This document shows positions 26,718 to 35,071 of a DNA stretch of 64,000 nt, piece by piece. The stretch comes from CAVVYV01 sp963818205 (GTDB taxonomy: Bacteria; Actinomycetota; Thermoleophilia; Solirubrobacterales; 70-9), in assembly GCA_963818205.1 (NCBI GenBank), contig CAWFRG010000001.1, positions 248,001 to 312,000 on the forward strand, written 5' to 3'. Under the pieces are notes generated by a model, which made no database searches, was not told the origin of the DNA, and worked only from the letters and a program-made list of their open reading frames with translations. Both the position numbers and the translations under genes were made by a program. Numbering within the stretch: the first letter of the stretch is position 1; each line of letters begins with the position of its first letter.

Positions 26718-27001
26718 GCAGCAGGCTCTCCGATCCGCAGCGGCTGGTCGAGCTGGTCGCGGACCAGATGTTCCGCGAGGAGATGCGCTCGCGCAACGGG
26801 CGCCGGCCGGCGGAGGAGAACGCCGGCGCCGCGATCCGCTGGGCCCTCCCCCTGCAGACCTTCGTCTACCGCCAGCTGATGTACCTGGTCGTGCTCCAGT
26901 CGGTCGCCAGCGCCGTCCAGGGCTTGAGATTGCGCTGGCAGAACGTCGAACGGAGCGGCGAGGTCGAGGTGTCCACCCCTGGGGTAACGGCGCCTGATTG
27001 A
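26714..27001 (+). CDS. Small unknown protein, glycosyltransferase C-terminus-like
   Basis: 95 residues starting at a GTG that overlaps the permease stop (GTGA), so co-translated with the exporter. N-terminus SSRLSDPQRLVELVADQMFR is charged and helical; the C-terminal part FVYRQLMYLVVLQSVASAVQ followed by GLRLRWQNVERSG looks like the end of family-2 glycosyltransferases. With no catalytic domain it cannot be an enzyme of that kind. Either a real small accessory protein or a captured fragment. Confidence 0.55.
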   Translation: MSSRLSDPQRLVELVADQMFREEMRSRNGRRPAEENAGAAIRWALPLQTFVYRQLMYLVVLQSVASAVQGLRLRWQNVERSGEVEVSTPGVTAPD

Positions 27002-27039
27002 GGGCCCTAGGCTGGCGCCGTGAGCCAGCCGAGTCGCCG

Positions 27040-27643
27040 ATGAAAACCGTCGCCGCGCTCGGCGTCCTCGCGGCGCTCGCCGCGGGCGCGCTCGGCACCA
27101 GGGCGTTCGGCCTGTGGGGCCCGGACCGCAGCGACCCCGAAGCGATCCGCCCGCCCCACCTGTCGTCGGGCGCGCTCGTCCTCGGCGGCAAGATCCTCCC
27201 GGACCGTGGGATCGAGGGGTCGGCGTGCGAGCGACTGGCAGGGCTCGCCGCCCGGCTCGGCCAGGAGACCATCGCCCGACCGCGTTCATTCGCCGCCTCG
27301 GCCTCGAGGCCGCCGGCATCGCCACCGGCGCCCGTGCCCTGCTCGACCTGGCTCGCGGCGGCACCGACGTCCTCATCGGCGGTGGCTTTCGCGCGCGCTT
27401 CTCCGATGGCACCGCCGGCCAGGCCCGCCACTTCGTCGGGATCGCGGTCGCCGCCAGCTACGGCGGCGCGGACGCGACTCGGGCGCCTCGATCTTCGTTC
27501 GCCGTGACCCGGCCAACTCGGCCGACGGCCGCCTCACCGACAAAGCGATCGCATTCGAGCGCGCCCTGCACCGCCGCCAGCTCCCCACTGCAGCAGCCGG
27601 CGCCTGGATCCTGGGCCGGATCTGCAGGCGATCAGGCGCTTGA
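27040..27643 (+). CDS. Unknown exported protein, two frameshifts
   Basis: ATG 27040 begins a signal-peptide-like stretch (KTVAALGVLAALAAGALG). After a frame change near 27290 the body reads FIRRLGLEAAGIATGARALL, then GGTDVLIGGGFRARFSDGTA and HFVGIAVAASYGGADATR. After a second change near 27485 it ends SIFVRRDPANSADGRLTDKA and LPTAAAGAWILGRI, stop 27643. About 200 residues when joined. No family recognised; the coherent protein-like composition across frames argues for a real gene with indels. Confidence 0.5.
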
Positions 27644-27663
27644 TGCGGGATAGTCTGGCTGTC

Positions 27664-28604
27664 GTGACCGCGGCGAAGAAGGAGACGGCGAGCATCTACG
27701 AGGAGATCGTGGACGCCCTCAACGCGATCAACGGCTCCCATCCCGGCTTCCGCGCGGTCCACGCGAAGGGGACCGTCTGTGAGGGCACCTTCACCGCTAC
27801 CGCCGAGGCGGGCGGAGCTCTCCCGCGCCGCCCACTTCCAGGGCGAGCCGGTGAAGACGACCGTCCGCTTCTCCAACGCCAGCGGCAACCCGAACACCTC
27901 CGACGCCAATCCAATCGCCGGGCGCGGGATGGCGGTCAAGTTCCACCTTCCCGATGGCGAGGCGACCGACATCGCCTCGGTGCCGCTCCCGGTGTTCATG
28001 GTTCGCGATGCCGAGGACTTCCTCGCCTTCACCAAGGCGCGCACCCCTGACCCCGAGACGGGCCAGCCCGACCAGGAGAAGGTGATGGCCTTCGTCGCCG
28101 ACCATCCGGAGACGGCAAACGCCCTCCAGCTCGGCCTCCCCAAGCTCGCGCCCACCACCAGCTACGCAACCTCTGGCTACAACGGGCTCCACGCCTTCTG
28201 CCTCGTGGGCGCCGACGGCGGAAAGCACTGGGGGCGTTACGAGTGGCACCCGACCGAGGGCGAGCAGTACCTGAGCGACGAGCAGCGCGAGGCAGCCGGC
28301 CCGGATTACCTGCAGGAGGAGATCCGCGAGCGTCTCGCCTCCGGCGCCGCCGCGCTTCAAGCTCGAATTCCGCCTCGCCGCCGACGGCGACTCGCTCACC
28401 GACCCGACCGAGGAGTGGAAGGGCGAGCGCGAGGTGGTGACGCTCGGCGAGCTGACGGTGACCGACGTGATCGAGGAGCCGACCGACGGCCCGCTCGTCT
28501 TCGACCCCATAAACCTCACCGACGGAATCGAGCCCTCCGACGACAAGATCCTCGCCGCACGCTCCCCGGCCTACTCGGTCTCGATCGAGCGCCGGATGGC
28601 GTGA
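27664..28604 (+). CDS. Catalase-family heme protein (SrpA-like), two frameshifts
   Basis: Small catalase/peroxidase-type heme protein. HPGFRAVHAKGTVCEGTF holds the distal His; RFSNASGNPNTSDANPIAGR and GMAVKFHLPDG follow after a frame change near 27810; RSPAYSVSIERRMA at the end includes the likely axial Tyr. A second frame change is near 28355. Joined length about 312 residues, matching catalase-related SrpA-like proteins rather than full catalases. A GTG at 27664 is taken as start; an ATG at 27640 is possible. Stop overlaps the next GTG. Confidence 0.82.
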
Positions 28605-28966
28605 CCGACTGGGACCGGCTCGCCCACGAGCAGTACTGCTACCTGACCACCACCGGCCGGGTCAGCGGCGAGCGGCGTGAAATCGAGATCTGGTTCGACT
28701 TGGTTGGAAGCACCCTCTATCTGCTCTCAGGTGGGCGCGACCGCTCCGACTGGGTTCGGAACCTGATCCGGGAGCCCGCGGTCAGCGTCCGGATCGGCAA
28801 CGAGACCTTCGCCGGGCGCGCCCGGGTGGTCGAGGACACCGACGAGCAGGCTCGCGTCCGCGACCTCCTGTTCCGGAAGTACTCCTCCGGCTACTCGGGA
28901 GACCTGACGGATTGGCGGACGACGGCGCTCCCGGCCGCCGTCGACCTCGAGGCTGGCTCGGGCTAG
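28601..28966 (+). CDS. Deazaflavin (F420)-dependent nitroreductase-like protein
   Basis: 121 residues. Starts with GTG overlapping the catalase stop (GTGA), so translationally coupled. The split-barrel signature TTTGRVSGERREIEIWFDLV and YLLSGGRDRSDWVRNLIREP, with VSVRIGNETFAGRARVVED, is that of the DUF385/Ddn-type F420-binding family. The K/RxxGxxR-type phosphate-binding loop is GRVSGERR. The native substrate is not predictable. A second, more distant member of the same fold lies convergently at 28963. Confidence 0.87.
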   Translation: MTDWDRLAHEQYCYLTTTGRVSGERREIEIWFDLVGSTLYLLSGGRDRSDWVRNLIREPAVSVRIGNETFAGRARVVEDTDEQARVRDLLFRKYSSGYSGDLTDWRTTALPAAVDLEAGSG

Positions 28967-29412
28967 TCCTGGAAGCTGATCTCGAAGGCGGGGGTCTCGG
29001 CGGCGATCTCGCGCAGCTGCTCGTCGGTGGCGTCCTTGCCGACCCCGAGGAAGTCCTTCGCCTCCCAGGCCCAGCGATCGACGTAGAGCCGGAGCAGCGG
29101 GAGCTTGTCGGAGTCGGCGACCTCCTCGGGGCGGAAGCGCCGTGCTTTGCTCCCCGACCGGAGCTCGCCCTCGCCGGCGGCGCGAAGGTTGCGCACCCAC
29201 TCGGTGGTGCCGCGGGGCGAGAGCAGATAGGTGCGGCCGTCGATTTCGAAGGGGTTCACCGGATTGGTTCGGATCTGGCCGCTCTTGCGCCCGCGGAGGG
29301 CAAGGGTGTGGGCACCGGCGAGATTGATTCCAAGCCGGCTGAATCCCTTCACCAGCCGGTTGAAAACGTTGTGGGTGAACCAGCCCGGGCGCTTGTACTT
29401 GACCTCCGCCAA
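28963..29412 (-). CDS. Deazaflavin-dependent nitroreductase family protein
   Basis: 149 residues, Ddn-type. LALRGRKSGQIRTNPVNPFE is the F420 phosphate-binding region, and YLLSPRGTTEWVRNLRAAGE the second core block; the C-terminal KLPLLRLYVDRWAWEAKDFL is seen in many actinobacterial members. The N-terminal PGWFTHNVFNRLVKGFSRLG is an amphipathic helix typical of membrane-associated Ddn proteins. It is convergent with the related gene at 28601 and overlaps it by four bases. Confidence 0.9.
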   Translation of the reverse strand: MAEVKYKRPGWFTHNVFNRLVKGFSRLGINLAGAHTLALRGRKSGQIRTNPVNPFEIDGRTYLLSPRGTTEWVRNLRAAGEGELRSGSKARRFRPEEVADSDKLPLLRLYVDRWAWEAKDFLGVGKDATDEQLREIAAETPAFEISFQD

Positions 29413-29508
29413 GGTCGGGCAAGCCTATCGGCGGCGGGCGCCTCGGCAATCTCGCCGAGTTACCGAATCCTCGCGTTTGCCGGGGACCGCCTCGGGTAGC
29501 GCCTGGTC

Positions 29509-29688
29509 ATGTACCGACGCGGCGGGCCCGGACTGCTGACGTTCATCTACCTGCTGATCGGCGTGTTCGCGGCAGGGGACCACAATTACATCCACCACGA
29601 CACGATCGGCCAGGTGATCTCGGCGATCCTCGCGATCCTGCTCTGGCCCCTGATCCTCCTCTTCGACGTCAATCTGCACATCTCCTAA
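29509..29688 (+). CDS. Small two-helix membrane protein (59 residues)
   Basis: Starts MYRRGGPG and contains two hydrophobic segments, LLTFIYLLIGVFAAG and VISALLW-like VISAILAILLWPLILLF, joined by the polar turn DHNYIHHDTIG rich in His and Asp. Positive-inside charge puts the N-terminus in the cytoplasm and the His-rich turn outside. No strong Shine-Dalgarno. Similar short proteins are widespread in actinobacteria; function unknown. Confidence 0.65.
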   Translation: MYRRGGPGLLTFIYLLIGVFAAGDHNYIHHDTIGQVISAILAILLWPLILLFDVNLHIS

Positions 29689-29710
29689 GCCGTCTGGTTA
29701 GGTTCCGCGG

Positions 29711-30202
29711 GTGAGCGACGGCAGCCCGATCCGCTGGCCAGCGGAGCACCGTCCGGAGGTCTCGCGATTCCTCGCCGTCAACGAGCTCCAGATGGAGGCC
29801 GACCCCGAGGACGTCTTCGCCTGGCTCTGCCGGCCGGACCTGTGGCCGAGCTTCTACGGCAATGCCCGCCTGGTCAGGCATCTCGGTGGGCCCTGGCCGC
29901 AGGTCGAGCTCGGTAGCCGTTTTCGCTGGCTCACCTTCGGCACCTTCATCACCTCAGAGATCGTCGAGTACGACCCCGCCGAGCGTCTCGCCTGGTCGGC
30001 CGCCGGCATCGGCACCCGCGGCCACCACGCCTGGGTGCTGCGCCGCCACCAGCGCGGCACCTTCGTCCACACCGAGGAGACCCAGCGCGGCTGGGGGATC
30101 GCGATCGTGAAGCCGGCGCTGCGCCCGCTGATGGTGCGACAGCACCAGCGCTGGCTCGAGGGGCTGGCCAGGGCGGCTGCCCAGGGGCCTCCGCCGCCTT
30201 GA
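29711..30202 (+). CDS. SRPBCC/polyketide-cyclase-like protein
   Basis: 163 residues. FLAVNELQMEADPEDVFAWL and CRPDLWPSFYGNARLV open a START-like hydrophobic-ligand fold; SEIVEYDPAERLAWSAAGIG and FVHTEETQRGWG are the following strands and a final helix ends the protein. Such proteins bind lipids or aromatic molecules or protect against them; no catalytic residues can be named. Its stop overlaps the TTG start of the carboxypeptidase. Confidence 0.8.
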   Translation: MSDGSPIRWPAEHRPEVSRFLAVNELQMEADPEDVFAWLCRPDLWPSFYGNARLVRHLGGPWPQVELGSRFRWLTFGTFITSEIVEYDPAERLAWSAAGIGTRGHHAWVLRRHQRGTFVHTEETQRGWGIAIVKPALRPLMVRQHQRWLEGLARAAAQGPPPP

Positions 30203-31713
30203 GCTACGACGAGCTCCGCGAGCGCCTCGGCCGGATCAACGACCTCAGCCGGGCGGCCTCCCTGCTCGCCTGGGACGAGCGAACGATGATGCCCAGGGCA
30301 GGCGCCGAGGCCCGCTCCGAGCAGCTCGCCACCCTGGCGCGGGTGAGGCATGAGATGTTCACCGACGAGGAGATCGGCCGCCTGATCGATGAGGTGCGCG
30401 CCGGCCTTGACCCCGACGCCGAGCCCGGCTCTTCGATCGAGGCCGACCTGGCCCGGGTGGTAGCCCGCGACTGGGAGAAGGCGCGCCGGGTTCCCGCCGA
30501 TCTCCGCGCAGAGCTCGCCCGCACCACCTCGGTCTCCGAGCACGCCTGGGTCGAGGCAAAGCGGGAATCAGACTTCGCCGCCCTGCTCCCGCATCTCGAG
30601 AAGAACGTCGAGCTCACCCGTCGCTATGCGGACTGCTTCGAGGGCTTCGAGGACTTCTCCCATCCCTACGACCCGCTGCTCGACGAGTACGAGCCTCAGA
30701 TGAGCACCGAGGAGATGCGGCGAGTGCTCGGCGAGCTGCGCGAGGGCCTGGTGCCGATCGTGCGCGGAGCGACCGACGGGGACGGCGGCGAAGGTCCCGG
30801 CGACGACAGCCTCCAGGGCGACTTCCCCGAGGATGCGCAGCGGCAGCTGGTCGAGGAGCTGATCTCCGAGCTGCCCTTCCCCGAGGGCTCCTGGCGCCTC
30901 GACCCGACCGAGCACCCCTTCGCGACCTCGGTCGGGCACGGCGATGTCCGCCTCACCACCCGCTACGACGAGTCGAACCTCGGGATGGCGCTGTTCAGCG
31001 CCCTGCACGAATCGGGTCACGGCCTCTACGAGGCGGGCGTCGCCCCCGAATTGGCGCGAACCCCGCTTGCGTCCCCCCGCTCGCTCGGGCTGCACGAGTC
31101 ACAGAGCCGGCTCTGGGAGAACTGGGTCGCCCGCGGCCGGCCCTATCTCGAGCGGTTGCTTCCGAAGCTGCGCGAGGCCTTCCCCGGAAGCTTCGAAGCG
31201 GTCGAGGTCGAGCGGCTGCTGCGTGACTCGAACCGGGTCGAGCGCTCCTTGATCCGGATCGAGGCAGACGAGGTCACCTACAACCTGCACATCCTGATCC
31301 GCTTCGAGCTGGAGCTGGAGATCTTCGAAGGCGGGCTGGCGCTTGCCGAGCTGCCCGAGGCCTGGAACGCGCGCTACCGCGAGTATCTCGGGCTCGAGGT
31401 GCCGGACGATGCACACGGGGTGCTCCAGGACGTCCACTGGGCCGCCGGCGCCTTCGGCTACTTCCCCACCTACAGCCTCGGCAACGTGATCGCCGGCCAG
31501 CTCTGGGACGCCGCCGGTTCGGACATCCCCGACCTGGAGCGCCGGATCGGGGCGGGCGACCTGGCGGCGTTGGGCGAGTGGCTGCGTGATCGGGTCCACC
31601 GCCACGGCCGTCGCCTCTCGCCCGCAGAGATTCTCGAGCGTGCAGGCTGCGGCGAGCTCTCGGTCGACCCACTGCTGGAGCATCTCCGCGGGCGGGTCGC
31701 GATCACCGCCTAG
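30199..31713 (+). CDS. M32 carboxypeptidase (Taq-type)
   Basis: Metal-dependent carboxypeptidase of about 500 residues. The HEXXH zinc motif is LHESGHGLYEAG with His270, Glu271 and His274; the third ligand lies in LGLHESQSRLWENWVARG, which also is the family-specific HES(Q)R block. N-terminal LSRAASLLAWDERTMMPRAG and the C-terminal GYFPTYSLGNVIAGQLWDAA confirm the family. The start codon is TTG, overlapping the previous stop. 504 residues, full length. Confidence 0.95.
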   Translation: MSYDELRERLGRINDLSRAASLLAWDERTMMPRAGAEARSEQLATLARVRHEMFTDEEIGRLIDEVRAGLDPDAEPGSSIEADLARVVARDWEKARRVPADLRAELARTTSVSEHAWVEAKRESDFAALLPHLEKNVELTRRYADCFEGFEDFSHPYDPLLDEYEPQMSTEEMRRVLGELREGLVPIVRGATDGDGGEGPGDDSLQGDFPEDAQRQLVEELISELPFPEGSWRLDPTEHPFATSVGHGDVRLTTRYDESNLGMALFSALHESGHGLYEAGVAPELARTPLASPRSLGLHESQSRLWENWVARGRPYLERLLPKLREAFPGSFEAVEVERLLRDSNRVERSLIRIEADEVTYNLHILIRFELELEIFEGGLALAELPEAWNARYREYLGLEVPDDAHGVLQDVHWAAGAFGYFPTYSLGNVIAGQLWDAAGSDIPDLERRIGAGDLAALGEWLRDRVHRHGRRLSPAEILERAGCGELSVDPLLEHLRGRVAITA

Positions 31714-31776
31714 GTTTGCCCACGATCACACCCCGGTCGCATTGTCACCGCAATTTGCGGGTATCTTCCGCTTGAA

Positions 31777-32631
31777 ATGCGCGTCGCGATGGGCCGCAAC
31801 GGGATCTTCAGCGGATGGACCCGCTCGGGAAGCCAGCGCGTCTACGTTCGCGTCACCACCGCGATGAAGGAGCGCGCCGCGTCGAGCAACGGTGACGGGC
31901 TCGGCTACGAGGGACCGCCAATCGTCCTCGTCCACGGGATTGGGGCCTCGGGCCGCTCGCTGAAGCCGATCATCCACGCGCTCGGCGAAGAGCACGCGGT
32001 TTACGCCCCAGATCTGCCGGGCTTCGGCCTCAGCGACTTCCCCACCCACCCGCTCGACGTGCCCGGTCTGGCCGAGGCGCTGAGGCGCTGGATGCTCGAC
32101 AACCAGATCGTGTCGGCGGCCGTGGTCGCCGTCTCCTCCGGCTGCCAGGTGGCGGTCGACCTCGCCGCCCGCTATCCGGCGCTGGTCGAGGGGCTCGTTC
32201 TCTACGGTCCGACGATCGATCCCGCCGGGCGCGGTCCCCTGCGGCTCGCGAGCCGCTGGGCGCGTGGGGCGGTATTCGCCTCCCCGGCGCTGGCGCCGCA
32301 CCAGGTTCACGACTTGATCGACGCCGGGCCCTGGCGCGCCGTCCGCAGCCTCAAGATGGCACTCGACGATCCGATCGAGTCGAAGCTCCCCGCGGTCGAG
32401 GCGCCGACCCTGGTGATCCGTGGCCGCCACGACCAGCTCGTTCCGCGGAGCTGGGTGGAGCGGGTGGCCGACCTGATCCCGGAGGCCGAGCTCGCCTCCG
32501 TTCGAGGCGGTCATATCCCCGGTCCGCGGGCGGCGGCCCGCCTGGCCCCGCTGATCGAGCGCTTCGTCTTCGAACCGCGCGACGAGCCCGCCGCGCAGAG
32601 CGGGGCGAGGGGCAGCCGAGCCGGGAGCTAG
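31777..32631 (+). CDS. Alpha/beta hydrolase
   Basis: 284 residues. IVLVHGIGASGRSLKPIIHA provides the oxyanion region, YAPDLPGFGLSDFPTHP the typical loop, VVAVSSGCQVAVDLAARYP the nucleophile elbow (Ser within A-V-S-S-G, unusual in lacking a Gly before it), VIRGRHDQLVPRSW the acid and RGGHIPGPRAA the His. An N-terminal extension of about 40 residues precedes the fold; an internal start such as the GTG at about residue 26 is possible. Substrate unknown. Confidence 0.85.
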   Translation: MRVAMGRNGIFSGWTRSGSQRVYVRVTTAMKERAASSNGDGLGYEGPPIVLVHGIGASGRSLKPIIHALGEEHAVYAPDLPGFGLSDFPTHPLDVPGLAEALRRWMLDNQIVSAAVVAVSSGCQVAVDLAARYPALVEGLVLYGPTIDPAGRGPLRLASRWARGAVFASPALAPHQVHDLIDAGPWRAVRSLKMALDDPIESKLPAVEAPTLVIRGRHDQLVPRSWVERVADLIPEAELASVRGGHIPGPRAAARLAPLIERFVFEPRDEPAAQSGARGSRAGS

Positions 32632-32722
32632 GTTCGGGTTAGCCGCGCGCCGGACGGGAACGGGCGGCCACCGGGCCTACCCGGCCCTTCTCACCGCTCA
32701 GCCACTGACCGTTCGACTCGGG

Positions 32723-32734
32723 GATTACGTAATC
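32723..32734. promoter_or_regulatory. Palindrome upstream of a membrane protein gene
   Basis: GATTACGTAATC is a perfect 12-bp palindrome, itself flanked by TTCGA (32712-32716) and TCGAA (32733-32737), 50 bases before the ATG at 32785. Candidate operator; no neighbouring regulator identified. Confidence 0.35.
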
Positions 32735-32784
32735 GAAAATGCGGTCGGCACAGCGCCTTGGACACGAACGGAGAGGAGCAGCTG

Positions 32785-33270
32785 ATGGATGAGATCCAAC
32801 GGCACCGGAGGCTGATCCGCTTCGCCCTGATCTACATGGCGGTCGCGATCGGCCTGGTCGCGGCCTGGATCCTGATCGCGCCGAAAGACTTCTACGACGA
32901 GTTTCCCGGGCCCAGCCACTGGGTCTCTGCGCTTCCCCCCTACAACGAGCACCTGATCCGCGACTTCGGCTCGGCGGGCCTCGGGCTGGCGGTGCTCGCC
33001 GGCCTCGCGGCCGTCTGGATGGAGCGGCGACTGGTGCAGGCGGCCGCGATCGCGCTCTTCCTCGGCTCGCTCCCCCACGCGATCTACCACACGACCACCA
33101 CGGAGGCCTACTCGACCTCGGACAACATCTTCAGTCTCGGCGGCCTCTACCTGCAGGTGCTGCTGCCGCTGCTGATCCTCTATCTGGCGACGGGCCGGCG
33201 CCAAGCGCCGGGGCCGCGCACGCGTCTACATCCGCCACCCGCCGGACAAGCACGACGGAGGCGTAGCTAG
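32785..33270 (+). CDS. Four-helix membrane protein of unknown function
   Basis: Start ATG 32785 is set by GGAGAGGAG seven bases upstream. 161 residues with hydrophobic segments FALIYMAVAIGLVAAWILIA, AGLGLAVLAGLAAVW, VQAAAIALFLGSLPHAIYH and YLQVLLPLLILYLAT. The segment PKDFYDEFPGPSHWVSALPP between helices one and two lies outside. Layout resembles DUF4345-type or small unknown membrane proteins. The basic tail overlaps the convergent zinc-ribbon gene by four bases. Confidence 0.7.
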   Translation: MDEIQRHRRLIRFALIYMAVAIGLVAAWILIAPKDFYDEFPGPSHWVSALPPYNEHLIRDFGSAGLGLAVLAGLAAVWMERRLVQAAAIALFLGSLPHAIYHTTTTEAYSTSDNIFSLGGLYLQVLLPLLILYLATGRRQAPGPRTRLHPPPAGQARRRRS

Positions 33271-33602
33271 GAACGGAGGCCCTGGCGGACCTTGCGCACC
33301 GCGGCGATCGAGGTGCTGCAAGCCTTGGCGATCTCCCCGTCGGCCCGGTCCGGAGCGCGCCGGATCTCGAACTCGAGTCGTGCGGAGGCCTGAATCTGCT
33401 GGCGAACGTCCGCGGGGGCATCGGCGGGCGCGGCCTTGAGGGCCGTTTCCGCCGCGAGCTCGCGGCGGCAGACGAGGCAATGGACCCCGCCCTTCTCCCT
33501 CTTCCACCCCGAGGGCATCTTCGGTCGCTCGACCTCGGGCATAAAGCGAGCCGTGACCTCACAGCGCGCACACGTCCAACTGGCCTCTGCAACCTTGCTC
33601 AT
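33267..33602 (-). CDS. Zinc-ribbon plus helix-turn-helix small protein
   Basis: 111 residues. CARCEVTARFMP and VHCLVCRRELAAE provide two CxxC pairs (about residues 12-15 and 42-45), a likely zinc site. The C-terminal part ends DGEIAKACSTSIAAVRKVRQ, which reads as a helix-turn-helix of the type that tests for next-residue spacing (GEIAKxxxxSxxxVRKxR). A DNA-binding regulator is the straightforward inference. An inverted repeat TCCCCCTCT (33623-33631)/AGAGGGGGA (33650-33658) lies in its leader and could fold in the mRNA. Confidence 0.65.
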   Translation of the reverse strand: MSKVAEASWTCARCEVTARFMPEVERPKMPSGWKREKGGVHCLVCRRELAAETALKAAPADAPADVRQQIQASARLEFEIRRAPDRADGEIAKACSTSIAAVRKVRQGLRS

Positions 33603-33779
33603 CCTCTAATTCCTTTCCGGGGTCCCCCTCTGGGCAAATCGCACGCGGGAGAGGGGGAAAGCCCGTCGAGCGATTCCACTACAGAGTAGCGGGCGACCGT
33701 GTCGGAGTCGCCACTAAGCCTGCAAATAGGCAAAAAACACATGGCGGATCGTGCCTGGGGCGAACCCTTTGGCCACTGC

Positions 33780-34145
33780 TCAGCCCTTTCCCGAGATCAG
33801 CTCCCAGGCACGCTTCAGCTTCGACTCCAGCTCGCTGTCGGGCTCCTCGGCGGGGTTCTCGCCGATCGCCGCCGGATTCTCGCTCGGCACGGGGAGCCGC
33901 TCGGCGGACTCCCGGTCGAGCTTCAACAGCACCCCGCGCTCGAAGATCTCCTCGATCTGGCTGGCATCGCAGAAGCGATTTCCGCCCGGCAGGATGCTGG
34001 TGTCGAGGACGATTCCGTCGAAGATGTCCTCGTCATCCGCCGCGAGCACGTACTCCACCCGCCCGACCTCCTCGCCGTCGGACGAATAGACCCTGGTGCC
34101 CTTGGCGAGGGTCAGATAGGAGCTCGGCTGCCCAAGGTCCGGCAT
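33780..34145 (-). CDS. PRC-barrel-like small protein
   Basis: 121 residues. YLTLAKGTRVYSSDGEEVGR followed by VEYVLAADDEDIFDGIVLDT has the beta-rich pattern of a PRC barrel (G-x-x-V-x-x-xDG-x-x-G-xV). NRFCDASQIEEIFERGVLLK is a second repeat-like strand pair, and the C-terminal third is acidic and helical. Proteins of this sort bind RNA, photoreaction-centre parts or other proteins. The 33603-33779 gap has only the inverted repeat mentioned for its neighbour. Confidence 0.65.
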   Translation of the reverse strand: MPDLGQPSSYLTLAKGTRVYSSDGEEVGRVEYVLAADDEDIFDGIVLDTSILPGGNRFCDASQIEEIFERGVLLKLDRESAERLPVPSENPAAIGENPAEEPDSELESKLKRAWELISGKG

Positions 34146-34237
34146 TCGAGGCGAGGCTAGCGCAGGCCGGTCGGTGCCCGGTGGGTTCTATCTGGTGGCG
34201 GTCTGGGCGATGAACGGAAAGTGACTATCGGCGGTCT

Positions 34238-34900
34238 CTATACGGCGGTCTCGGCGGCCGCCGCCAGCCGGCCAAGCTCGCGGCCGAGCGTCTCCGGTGT
34301 CCAGTCGCTCGACTCTGAGAGCAGCAGGCGCGCCCCGCCTTCGGCCAGCGCCGCGATCGTGTAGCCGAGCAGCCGGGCGGTCGCCTCTGGGCTCCGGCTT
34401 CCGCGGCGACCTTCGCGGATTTCAAGCCAGCCGCGCGCCAGCGCCGTGAGCGCGTCGATCTGCGCTTCGCGCCCGCGCTGGATCCGCCGGGCCACTGCCG
34501 CGTTACCGCCCCCCTCGCCGAGGAAGATCAGCCGATAGACGTCCGGCGAGGAGGCGACCGCCCGCAGGAACCCGGTGTAGCCCTCGATCAGGGTGCTCTC
34601 CGGGTCGCTGAGCTCGGTCCCCTCGAAAGCGGTCTGGATCTCGCTGAGGATCCGGGTCTCCTCGCGAGCGAGCAGCGCCCGGAAGAGGGAATCCTTGCTC
34701 GAGTAGCAGGCGTAGACGACCGGCTTGGTCACCCCCGCCTGGTCGGCAACCGCCTGCATCGAAGTGCCGTCGTACCCGTGCTCGAGGAAGAGCTCGAGGG
34801 CGGCGTCGAGGACCTGGGGCCGGCGGCGTTCGGGCCCGAGGTGAGCGGCCCGCCGGCGCTTGGAGTGGTCAGTGTGTGACGAGGTCCTCGTTTCCGCCAT
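34238..34900 (-). CDS. TetR-family transcriptional regulator
   Basis: 220 residues. LDAALELFLEHGYDGTSMQA followed by DQAGVTKPVVYACYSSKDSL is the TetR helix-turn-helix (about residues 30-75); the C-terminal domain contains TLIEGYTGFLRAVASSPDVY, typical of regulators of fatty-acid or steroid degradation genes. It is divergent from the acyl-CoA dehydrogenase at 35072, and GGTAGC repeats lie directly upstream of its start. Confidence 0.92.
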   Translation of the reverse strand: MAETRTSSHTDHSKRRRAAHLGPERRRPQVLDAALELFLEHGYDGTSMQAVADQAGVTKPVVYACYSSKDSLFRALLAREETRILSEIQTAFEGTELSDPESTLIEGYTGFLRAVASSPDVYRLIFLGEGGGNAAVARRIQRGREAQIDALTALARGWLEIREGRRGSRSPEATARLLGYTIAALAEGGARLLLSESSDWTPETLGRELGRLAAAAETAV

Positions 34901-34910
34901 TCCTACTCAG

Positions 34911-34936
34911 GGTAGCATTTTGCTACTCTCGGTAGC
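34911..34936. promoter_or_regulatory. Probable TetR operator (GGTAGC boxes)
   Basis: GGTAGC (34911-34916), an inverted GCTAC (34922-34926) and a third GGTAGC (34931-34936) make the inverted repeat GTAGC-N5-GCTAC plus a direct copy. They lie ten bases upstream of the tetR ATG and ahead of the acyl-CoA dehydrogenase transcript, as expected for an operator controlling both. Confidence 0.65.
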
Positions 34937-34982
34937 AATCTAGACCGCCCCCCGATCCAGGAACTTGACAGGAGACTCAACG

Positions 34983-35042
34983 ATGAGCGAGACGGATGAG
35001 GTCGCGGCGCTCGACGCAAGCCGGTCGACCCGCGCCGACTGA
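34983..35042 (+). CDS. Possible 19-residue leader peptide
   Basis: ATG 34983 preceded by AGGAGA at good spacing; reads MSETDEVAALDASRSTRAD then TGA, ending 29 bases before the acyl-CoA dehydrogenase start, which has its own AAAGGAGA. It may be a short upstream reading frame, or chance. No family. Confidence 0.3.
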   Translation: MSETDEVAALDASRSTRAD

Positions 35043-35071
35043 GCGAGTCGAACCAAAGGAGACCCGAGACC

